Positions 22,309 through 27,795 of a stretch of 27,795 nucleotides of DNA are shown here, piece by piece. The translations under genes were made by a program, and so were the position numbers. Position 1 is the first letter of the stretch. Each line of letters opens with the position of its first letter. The notes under the pieces were generated by a model. The model saw nothing but the letters and a program-made list of their open reading frames with translations, did no database searches and was not told the origin of the DNA. The DNA comes from Campylobacteraceae bacterium (GTDB lineage: Bacteria; Campylobacterota; Campylobacteria; Campylobacterales; Campylobacteraceae): assembly GCA_900753405.1 (NCBI GenBank), contig CAADYZ010000020.1:1-27795 (forward strand). The letters run 5' to 3'.

Positions 22309-23016
22309 ATGCATTTTACATTCATAACGCTATTTCCAAATTTGGTTTTGCCATATTTTGAAGAGTCGATTTTAAAGCGGGCGTTGGACGAGGGGCGTTT
22401 TGAACTCTCTACGCTCAACCCGCGCGACTTTTCGCTTGACGCGCACAAGAAGTGCGACGAATACCAATGCGGTGGCGGGGCGGGGCTTTTGATGACTCCG
22501 CAGCCGCTGTTTGACGCGTGGAGCGCGGCGGTGAGCGCGGCGGAGGAGCGCGGGCAAAGGGCACACACGATCGTCCTTGCTCCTGCTGGGAAAACTTTTA
22601 GGCAAAATGACGCCAAACGCCTTAGCAAAAAGTCTAGTTTGATCTTTGTGTGCGGGCGTTACGAGGGGATGGACGAGAGGTTTGTCGAGGCGTGTGCGGA
22701 CGAAGTGTTTAGTGTTGGCGACTTTGTTTTAACGGGCGGAGAGCTGCCTGCTTTGTGCCTTGCAGACGCCATCGCGCGTAATTTACAAGGCGTTTTGGGC
22801 AACGCCGCTTCGCTTGAAATGGAGAGTTTTGAAAACTCGCTTTTAGAAGCTCCAAGTTTTACAAAACCAAACATTTTTCAAAATGTTAGTGTCGTTTCAG
22901 CATTTTTAAAGGGAAATCACACTAAAATCGCCGACTTAAAAAAGAAAATGGCTGAGTGTAAAACGGGCTTTCACCGCCCAGACTTAATGCCGCTCACATC
23001 AAAGGACAGAAAATGA
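22309..23016 (+). CDS. trmD: tRNA (guanine-N1)-methyltransferase
   Basis: TrmD makes m1G37 in tRNAs with S-adenosylmethionine, preventing +1 frameshifts. It belongs to the knotted SPOUT fold. N-terminus HFTFITLFPNLVLPYFEESILKRA; CGGGAGLL-like GGGAGLLMTPQPL; IFVCGRYEGMDERFVE; and the SAM knot FSVGDFVLTGGELPALCL are all visible. 235 aa from the ATG at 22309; an upstream TTG is less likely. A segment near residues 9-14 (CCAAATTTGGTTTTGCC) resembles the dispersed element, but the protein shows no extra residues there. ATGA overlap with rplS. The usual upstream rpsP-rimM partners are absent; aroA takes their place. Confidence 0.96.
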   Translation: MHFTFITLFPNLVLPYFEESILKRALDEGRFELSTLNPRDFSLDAHKKCDEYQCGGGAGLLMTPQPLFDAWSAAVSAAEERGQRAHTIVLAPAGKTFRQNDAKRLSKKSSLIFVCGRYEGMDERFVEACADEVFSVGDFVLTGGELPALCLADAIARNLQGVLGNAASLEMESFENSLLEAPSFTKPNIFQNVSVVSAFLKGNHTKIADLKKKMAECKTGFHRPDLMPLTSKDRK

Positions 23017-23381
23017 GGAATAAATACATCGAGGCTTTCGAAAACGCACAAATTAACGGCAAGGTTGTGCCAGATTTCCGCGCGGGCGACACGATCAGCG
23101 TTGCAAACAGGATCAAAGAGGGTGACAAAAGCAGGATTCAAACTTTTGAAGGCGTTTGCATCGCTAGAAGAGGCACTGGCACGGGTGAAACTTTCATCGT
23201 CCGTAAGATCGGCGCAAATGGCGTTGGTGTCGAGAGAATTTTCCCAACATACGCTGAGAATTTAGAGGGGATCAAACTTGTTAGACGCGGTCGCGTTCGC
23301 CGAGCAAAATTGTTCTACTTACGCAACCTTCGCGGTAAAGCAGCTAAGATCCGCGAGCTTAAAAAAGACATTAAAAAATAA
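23013..23381 (+). CDS. rplS: 50S ribosomal protein L19
   Basis: A 122-residue ribosomal protein L19 at the 30S-50S interface. FRAGDTISVANRIKEGDKSRIQTFEG (core DTISVANRIKEG), IARRGTGTGETFIVRKI and GVGVERIFPTY are standard, and it ends with RRAKLFYLRNLRGKAAKI. Its ATG overlaps the trmD stop by 4 nt, so it is translated by coupling. A hairpin with T run follows 13 nt after the stop, ending the transcript. Confidence 0.97.
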   Translation: MRNKYIEAFENAQINGKVVPDFRAGDTISVANRIKEGDKSRIQTFEGVCIARRGTGTGETFIVRKIGANGVGVERIFPTYAENLEGIKLVRRGRVRRAKLFYLRNLRGKAAKIRELKKDIKK

Positions 23382-23393
23382 ATCTTTCTCTCG

Positions 23394-23432
23394 GTTAATG
23401 CAAAATCAAATTTGAATTTTGCATTAACTTTT
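23394..23432 (+). terminator. Element-derived terminator after rplS
   Basis: GTTAATGCAAAAT (23394-23406) pairs perfectly with ATTTTGCATTAAC (23416-23428) around a CAAATTTGA centre, and a T-rich tract follows. It is a longer-armed version of the dispersed palindrome that acts, by its position and shape, as an intrinsic terminator. Confidence 0.8.
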
Positions 23433-23537
23433 ACTTTCATCCACTTTACACTTGACTTGATTTGCTTTACGCTTGCCGTCTTTTTTGATGAAATGTTAGC
23501 CGAATTTGGCGTGGCGTGAGGCGCGACTTGGGTGTTG

Positions 23538-23580
23538 AATCAAATTTGGTTTTTGCAAAATGTCAAAACCGAATTTGATT
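23538..23580. repeat. Facing element pair upstream of the autotransporter gene
   Basis: AATCAAATTTGGTTTT and AAAACCGAATTTGATT face each other with one G-U-type mismatch and about a ten-base loop, 60 nt before the autotransporter start. No U tract follows, so a regulatory hairpin or repeat is more likely than a terminator. Confidence 0.65.
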
Positions 23581-23617
23581 TGTAATCAACTTTATCATCG
23601 TTTAAAAAAAGAGTTAG

Positions 23618-23623
23618 TAAAAT
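23618..23623 (+). promoter_or_regulatory. Candidate -10 box for the autotransporter gene
   Basis: GAGTTAGTAAAATTTGGC gives TAAAAT 18 nt before the ATG. The leader would be only about 12 nt, just covering the AAGGA ribosome site. TATCAT at about 23592 is an alternative. Confidence 0.35.
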
Positions 23624-23641
23624 TTGGCAAAAGGATTGGTT

Positions 23642-25894
23642 ATGAAAAAGTTAGCAGTTTTGATGACGCCGCTTTTGCTTGGGGCAAATGTGCAGTTTTG
23701 GGCGACTGGCGTGAGTTTGCAAAAAGGCTGGCAACCCGACCTTCCGCAGGCTGGAAACTACTGCTGGGCGCATGTTGTCGCCTCGGTTGTTGGCTGGTGG
23801 CAAGAGACAAGTGTCGGACTGCCACAAAGCAGTGCGCCAAAAGAGCGCGAAAAACTGCTTGAAATTTTTCGCGCAAGCGAACCAAACACGAACGGCAAAC
23901 ACTTGCATTTAGCGTTAGGCTGGTTTTTTGACAACTACTACCCAACGCTTGACTTTAACGCCATCCACCGCAGGATCGACCTTGCGACAAACCGAGACTA
24001 CAAAGTCGAGTCGGCGGCGTATTACGACATTTTCAGCAAAGGCTACGCCGTTGGCATCACCGAATACGGGCACGCGCTCACGGGCTGGGGCGCGGAGTTT
24101 AAAGACGCAAACGACCCGACTTCGATCCAACGAATTTGGATCACCGACTCCTCTTACAACTCGATAAAAGAGTCGATCGAGGAATACACAGCAAATTATG
24201 AGATTTACTCGAAAATCTGCAAAGAAACGGGACAATTTTGCAACCCTGAGCAGTATTGGATCGGTTTTCAGAGGTTTGAGAACAACGCAGAAGGCACGGG
24301 GAGCAGCGGATTGTCGATTGGGACATATTTTTTAGACTATCTCATCCCATACAACAACACGACAACCAGCACAAACACAACCCTGCCGCCAGAACCTGAG
24401 ACACCAAAACCTGAACCAGAGAATCCAAGACCTGAAACTCCGCAACCTGAACCAGAGAACCCTAAACCAAATCCTGAGCCAGAAACGCCAAATCCGAATC
24501 CGCAACCTGAGCCTGAGCCAGAACCAAATCCTAAACCGAAACCACAACCAGAGAATCCAAAACCTGAAACTCCGCAACCTAAGCCAGAACCACAACCTGA
24601 ACCGAACCCCGAACCAGAACAACCAGAACCGAATCCAGAACCAGAGAATCCAAAGCCTGAGACGCCAAAGCCAAACCCTGAGCCTGAGAAAGAGCCAGTT
24701 TTGGAGGTGATCGGCACGCCGATCATCAACAAAAACGGCGACCTACTCATCTTTGTTGGCATCTCTCAACCAAACCAAAACACCCGCCCGCAGCTTATCA
24801 AATTTGATCTTAGCGCGCTTCTTGCCACCGCGAGCAAAGAGGGAGTGACGCTGAGCCTGCCAAACACGCAAAATGTCACCACCTTGCCGCAAAACCGCAC
24901 GGTTGAGACGCTTACTAGCACCTACGCGCTAAACTTTGCGAACGCTGCGACAGGTGTGAGCCTTACTACCAAAAAAACTGGCGTTAGCAGCCGCCAAAAG
25001 GTCATTTTCGAGTCAGCCTTAGCGGGAGCGCAAAACTTAGCAACCAGCCAAGAGGCGTTGAGCAGCGTTTTAGGCTCGCTGAGTGAGTCGAGCCAAGTTG
25101 CTGCGAGCGTGCAAGGCTTTAAGTTCAAAACCCTAACTGGCTCGTGGGTGCAAAGCTCAGGCTCGACACTGAGCGCTGCTTTTGGCGCGGCTGGGGCGCA
25201 AGGGGCGTTGTTTGGGCTGTTTTTTGAAGCAGGAAGTGCCGACTACAAAACCCACAACGAATTTGCAAGCGGCGTTGTCAGCGGCGAAGGGTCAAGCGAG
25301 TTTGTCGGTGGTGGCGGGTTTGTAAAACTTGACAAAGAGGCGTTTGGCTTCACAGCGGCGGTGCGCGCAGGAAAGGTCACCTCAACCTACCAAGCAGGCG
25401 GCTTTGGCAACATCGCCAGCATAGACGCGCTTGACTTAAACCGCGCCTACTACGGCGTTTTAGCAGCCGCGGAGTTTAGCCTTACGCGCTCAACGCAAGC
25501 CCTACTTCGCGCCTCTTACACGCACATCGCCAAAGTCAAAGTCTCGCAACAAACTCACGGCTTAAACTTAGACGCCGTCTCGTTGCTTAACGCAGGCGTT
25601 GGCGCGCGGGCAAACGCGCAACTAGGCGAGCGTTTCAAAGCCAGCACGGCGTTGTTTTACGACTACGAATTTGACGGCGTCAGTGACGGACACAACGCGC
25701 GCGAGGGCTACACAGCAAGCGAGCATTTTGCCACACCTTCGCTAAAAGGCGGCACACTAAGTGCGCAGTTTAGCCTCGACTACACCGCTTCGCAGGAGAC
25801 AAAACGCGGCTTTTACGCCTCGCTCAAACTCCTCGCCAAACAGGGTCGCAACCGCGGTTTTAGCGGCGGACTTGACGCGGGGTATTTATTTTAA
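23642..25894 (+). CDS. Autotransporter with IdeS/Mac-like cysteine protease passenger
   Basis: A predicted 750-residue secreted and surface-displayed protein. An N-terminal signal peptide is visible (MKKLAVLMTPLLLGAN, about 1-16). Residues 25-235 resemble the streptococcal IdeS/Mac (C66) IgG-cleaving protease: QKGW, NYCWAHVVASVVGWW (Cys41, compare LLCGAATAGNMLHWW), YAVGITEYGHALTGWGAEF (His144) and RIWITDSSYNS (Asp169), in the correct order for a Cys-His-Asp papain-like triad. Residues 249-352 are a Pro/Glu/Lys/Asn linker of PEP, PKP and PNP repeats. Residues 353-490 form a spacer. About 495-750 is an autotransporter beta-barrel ending in DAGYLF with C-terminal Phe. The ATG at 23642 (AAAGGATT) is preferred to a TTG at 23624. 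It might cleave host immunoglobulin or another protein; activity is inferred only. Confidence 0.8.
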   Translation: MKKLAVLMTPLLLGANVQFWATGVSLQKGWQPDLPQAGNYCWAHVVASVVGWWQETSVGLPQSSAPKEREKLLEIFRASEPNTNGKHLHLALGWFFDNYYPTLDFNAIHRRIDLATNRDYKVESAAYYDIFSKGYAVGITEYGHALTGWGAEFKDANDPTSIQRIWITDSSYNSIKESIEEYTANYEIYSKICKETGQFCNPEQYWIGFQRFENNAEGTGSSGLSIGTYFLDYLIPYNNTTTSTNTTLPPEPETPKPEPENPRPETPQPEPENPKPNPEPETPNPNPQPEPEPEPNPKPKPQPENPKPETPQPKPEPQPEPNPEPEQPEPNPEPENPKPETPKPNPEPEKEPVLEVIGTPIINKNGDLLIFVGISQPNQNTRPQLIKFDLSALLATASKEGVTLSLPNTQNVTTLPQNRTVETLTSTYALNFANAATGVSLTTKKTGVSSRQKVIFESALAGAQNLATSQEALSSVLGSLSESSQVAASVQGFKFKTLTGSWVQSSGSTLSAAFGAAGAQGALFGLFFEAGSADYKTHNEFASGVVSGEGSSEFVGGGGFVKLDKEAFGFTAAVRAGKVTSTYQAGGFGNIASIDALDLNRAYYGVLAAAEFSLTRSTQALLRASYTHIAKVKVSQQTHGLNLDAVSLLNAGVGARANAQLGERFKASTALFYDYEFDGVSDGHNAREGYTASEHFATPSLKGGTLSAQFSLDYTASQETKRGFYASLKLLAKQGRNRGFSGGLDAGYLF
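24386..24697 (+). repeat. Degenerate short tandem repeats coding the PEP/PKP linker
   Basis: Units such as CCTGAACCAGAG, CCAAAACCTGAA and CCAAATCCTGAG recur for about 310 nt and code proline at every second residue, alternating with E, K, N, T or Q. The repeats are degenerate at the DNA level, so length change by slippage or recombination is possible. The linker would be stiff and extended. Confidence 0.85.
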
Positions 25895-25906
25895 GTCGCA
25901 TTTAGC

Positions 25907-25912
25907 TACAAT
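25907..25912 (+). promoter_or_regulatory. Candidate -10 box for the opgB-like gene
   Basis: GCATTTAGCTACAATTCCC gives GCTACAAT, like the rnc promoter, in the 48-nt gap after the autotransporter stop and 30 nt before the GTG start. Confidence 0.5.
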
Positions 25913-25942
25913 TCCCTCTTAACTGCGAGTTGGAGGGGCGTT

Positions 25943-26224
25943 GTGCGGAAAAGTGTGCTAAATTTCGTCTTTTTTGTCTTACAATTTCTTGGCTTTACCG
26001 CCTTGTTCGCTAGTTTTTGGGTGGTTAGAGAGTTTGGCGAGATTAGCTTTTCGCAAGTTTTGTTTCACGCCCGCATACCCGTTTTAGACTACGACACGCC
26101 ACTAGTTGTAAGCTTTCTTTATAGCGTTTTCGTGCCAAGTTTGCTGCTTGGCTTTTTTTCAAATTTGGTTTTAGCAAAACTTAGCAAGGCATTTAAAGCA
26201 AGTTGGGGGGGCTGCTCGCCTTAG
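25943..26224 (+). CDS. 5' part of OpgB-like phosphoglycerol transferase, frameshifted
   Basis: A 93-residue product starting at GTG with a strong GGAGGGG ribosome site. It has two hydrophobic segments (about 8-25 and 50-72: FVFFVLQFLGFTALFASFW and VVSFLYSVFVPSLLLGFF). The frame meets a seven-G run at 26205-26211 and ends soon after as WGGCSP-stop. With eight Gs, the reading continues as WGGLLALALTLC into the sulfatase-type domain, giving a single protein of about 513 residues. It is therefore the membrane-anchoring N-terminus of the next entry, in the off frame in this sequence. An element copy (26159-26180) codes SNLVLAK just before the tract. Confidence 0.75.
   Translation: MRKSVLNFVFFVLQFLGFTALFASFWVVREFGEISFSQVLFHARIPVLDYDTPLVVSFLYSVFVPSLLLGFFSNLVLAKLSKAFKASWGGCSP
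26159..26180. repeat. Palindromic-element-like copy inside the opgB-like gene
   Basis: TCAAATTTGGTTTTAGCAAA is close to the spacer copy at 27630. It codes SNLVLAK at the end of a membrane segment, 25 nt before the G tract. Confidence 0.5.
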
Positions 26225-27483
26225 CCCTCACGCTTTGCGCTTTTGGCGTGAATTTGGGCGTTGCGGGCACGAATTTAAAGGTCGGCGAGTTTCTTGCCTC
26301 GCAAAAAGAGTTTGGCTCGCTTTACGAGAGGCATTACAAATTCTTTGACAAAACCGCGCTAGATGGCGTCAAGCCCACGCAAAACTTAATCGTCATCATC
26401 GCCGAGAGCTTTGAGAGCACACTTAGCAGCCAAAGCGTCCCGCCACTCAGTGAAGCAAAAGCCCTGCCGCCGCGCGTGAGTTTAAGCGAATTTTACGCCC
26501 CTTTTGGCGAACTTTTGCCACGCCTTAGCACTCTTGCAAAAACCCACACCAACTTCTCGCCAACAAGCGTTTTAGGCGGCGTAAAGCAAGTTTTTGGCAC
26601 AAGCTACACGATCGCAGGCGCGGTCGGCGCGTTTTGCGGCGTCCCGCTTAACGCCCACCTTCGCTTCAACTTTTTAGACTCGCTCACCGACTCAAAACCC
26701 TACTTTGGCGGGGCGGTTTGCGTGAGTGATGTTTTAGGTGCGCTTAGCTACAAACAGATCTACTACTCAGGGACAAATTCCGACTTTGGCGGGACGCGAG
26801 AATTTTTCACCACTCACGGCGTGGAGGTTAGAGACTTGAAGGTTTTGCAGCAGCTTGGGCGACTGCCAGAGCCGCTACCAAAGCGACTTAGCGGTGCGTG
26901 GGGACTAAAAGACGGCGAGCTTTTAGACTTGGTTGCGGGCGAGCTAGCCTCGCAAGAGTTGCCCCAACCCTTTGCGATTTTCGTCTCGACAATCGACACT
27001 CACTTTCCGCGTGGATATGTCGATGAAGTGCGTTGCAAAGGTGTGCGCGCAGGGCTTGAAGGGGCTTACTTGTGCGCTGATAAACTCATCGCCGAGTTTG
27101 TGGAGTTCGTGCAAAACAGCCCGTTTGGCGCAAACACGACAATCGTCATCTTTGGAGATCATCTAAGTATGGCACAAAATTTCGTGCCAAATGAGGCAAA
27201 CCGCGAAGTCTTCAACCTCTTCATCAACCCGCGTTTTGAGCTTAGCGCACAGGAGTTATTAAAATTAAGCAAAAATCGCACGCTAAGCCACTTTGACCTA
27301 GCGCCGTTAATTTTAAATAGCGTTGGGTTAAATGTCACCGCGCTTGGCTTTGGGCGCAACCCGCTAAGGCAAAAGACGCTACTTGAAGAGGCGTTTAGCG
27401 TTGAGGAGTTTGACGCCGAACTAGCAAAAACAAGCCACATCTACAACGCTTTACGCCAAAAACGCAGACAAAACGGGCTTTGA
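26203..27483 (+). CDS. opgB: Main part of OpgB-like phosphoglycerol transferase (sulfatase family)
   Basis: The alkaline-phosphatase/sulfatase-superfamily domain of an OpgB (MdoB)/LtaS-type membrane transferase. It would move phosphoglycerol from phosphatidylglycerol to periplasmic glucans or another glycan. After a membrane segment (LLALALTLCAFGVNLGVAG), NLIVIIAESFEST gives the metal-binding Glu. FGTSYTIAGAVGAFCGVPL matches the OpgB nucleophile region, with the Thr of GTSYT as probable nucleophile. YYSGTNSDFGGTREFF, SGAWGLKD, STIDTHFPRGY and IVIFGDHLSMAQNF (metal Asp-His) follow in OpgB order. No proper start or ribosome site precedes this half (the first possible codon is TTG at the G tract), so expression depends on restoring the frame with the upstream part. 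It ends before a hairpin and T6. Confidence 0.8.
   Translation: MGGLLALALTLCAFGVNLGVAGTNLKVGEFLASQKEFGSLYERHYKFFDKTALDGVKPTQNLIVIIAESFESTLSSQSVPPLSEAKALPPRVSLSEFYAPFGELLPRLSTLAKTHTNFSPTSVLGGVKQVFGTSYTIAGAVGAFCGVPLNAHLRFNFLDSLTDSKPYFGGAVCVSDVLGALSYKQIYYSGTNSDFGGTREFFTTHGVEVRDLKVLQQLGRLPEPLPKRLSGAWGLKDGELLDLVAGELASQELPQPFAIFVSTIDTHFPRGYVDEVRCKGVRAGLEGAYLCADKLIAEFVEFVQNSPFGANTTIVIFGDHLSMAQNFVPNEANREVFNLFINPRFELSAQELLKLSKNRTLSHFDLAPLILNSVGLNVTALGFGRNPLRQKTLLEEAFSVEEFDAELAKTSHIYNALRQKRRQNGL
26205..26211 (+). repeat. G7 homopolymer at the frameshift point
   Basis: Seven consecutive Gs lie exactly where the two halves of one gene fall out of frame. Eight (or five) Gs restore the frame. Poly-G tracts are the classic phase-variation switch in Campylobacter, although active tracts there are usually eight or more. 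Confidence 0.85.
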
Positions 27484-27484
27484 A

Positions 27485-27518
27485 AAATGTCAAAACCAAA
27501 TTTGGCATTTGCTTTTTT
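27485..27518 (+). terminator. Element-derived terminator after the opgB-like gene
   Basis: AAATGTCAAA (27485-27494) pairs with TTTGGCATTT (27501-27510), ten pairs with one G-U, around a six-base loop. GC and six Ts follow (27513-27518). It starts right at the stop codon and uses an AAAACCAAATTTGG copy of the dispersed element. Confidence 0.75.
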
Positions 27519-27538
27519 GGCAGGGCGTTTGGCGTAGG

Positions 27539-27795
27539 TTAAAGCGGCGGCAAAAGTCGCACGCTTCGCCGCTTTTGGCACACAAAACTTGCGGCGGTGG
27601 GCGTTTGGACGGCGGTTTTGGGGTTGTTAAAACCAAATTTGATTTTAGCAAATTCGCCTTTTTCTTCGCAGTTTGTGAAGGCTTGTGAAAAGTCGGCGAA
27701 TTCTTCAACTTCAAAAAAACTCTCGTTTCTTACGCGACAAAGCAACTTAGCAAAGCCAACTCCTGCCCTCTTGCGGCTCGTTTGCTCTAAAATTT
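27539..27795 (-). CDS. Possible 3' end of an unrecognised minus-strand gene, partial
   Basis: The minus-strand frame is open from the window edge to a stop at 27539, about 84 codons, with plausible protein composition at first (ESFFEVEEFADFSQAF). It then runs through a dispersed element (coding FAKIKFGFNN) into a low-likelihood tail (TAVQTPTAASFV). No family is recognised. It could be the true end of a gene entering from the right, or chance. Confidence 0.25.
   Translation of the reverse strand, partial: ILEQTSRKRAGVGFAKLLCRVRNESFFEVEEFADFSQAFTNCEEKGEFAKIKFGFNNPKTAVQTPTAASFVCQKRRSVRLLPPL
27624..27653. repeat. Palindromic-element copy near the right edge
   Basis: TTGTTAAAACCAAATTTGAT followed by TTTAGCAAATT, nearly identical to the arms at 19470 and 15281. 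Confidence 0.75.

Noticed and set aside
22335..22351. CCAAATTTGGTTTTGCC at the start of trmD
   Set aside because: It resembles the element, but the protein shows the normal TrmD N-terminus without extra residues, so it is likely convergence or chance.
24332..24762. Long minus-strand open frames rich in SGFGSG and WFRFR
   Set aside because: They are the reverse reading of the PEP/PKP repeat linker of the autotransporter gene.
24798..24809. ATCAAATTTGAT inside the autotransporter gene (coding IKFD)
   Set aside because: Only 12 nt and without the extended arms, so not counted as an element copy.

Overview
The window looks like chromosomal core sequence of a Campylobacterota member, most likely a Campylobacter of the higher-GC oral group (rectus/showae/gracilis type). 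I inferred this from gene families typical of the phylum (a UPF0323 lipoprotein, an HP0495-type DUF493 protein, the long DapD form, CcoG, RNase Y preceded by a 5-FTHF cyclo-ligase), from promoters made of a TATAAT-like -10 box without a clear -35, and from many dispersed AAATTTG-centred palindromes, some of which code peptides such as SNSNLT, SKPNLT and KFGFN. Species and GC content were not computed.

Layout. (1) Positions 215-6797, minus strand: a tightly packed run read as argB-argD-cysS-hisF-UPF0323 lipoprotein-DUF493-ispE-ybgC (arginine and histidine biosynthesis, tRNA charging, isoprenoid synthesis, thioesterase). (2) dapD (minus) diverges from a plus-strand run ccoG-TetR regulator-murB, followed by rnc, a glutathionylspermidine-synthase-family gene, argC and a C-N hydrolase. 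(3) A TauE/SafE permease (minus) converges on that run at a perfect 42-nt palindrome. The ribosomal pair rplU-rpmA (minus) ends in a strong GC hairpin and diverges from the cyclo-ligase/RNase Y pair. (4) A repeat-rich 524-nt spacer precedes dedA-HIT-aroA-trmD-rplS. (5) After the rplS terminator comes an accessory section: a 750-aa autotransporter whose passenger resembles the streptococcal IdeS/Mac cysteine protease, and an OpgB-like phosphoglycerol transferase gene broken by a seven-G tract.

The most interesting items are: the IdeS-like passenger joined by a PEP/PKP-rich linker to an outer-membrane barrel (predicted Cys41/His144/Asp169); the possibly phase-variable G7 tract in the opgB-like gene; and about two dozen copies of a palindromic element. 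That element sits in spacers, forms apparent transcription terminators, supplies the argD stop codon, and lies inside genes in frame, including a roughly 33-residue enlargement of the cysteinyl-tRNA synthetase catalytic domain.

No tRNA, rRNA, CRISPR array, insertion sequence or origin was recognised. All identifications are from reading the sequence and recalling family features; no search was run.
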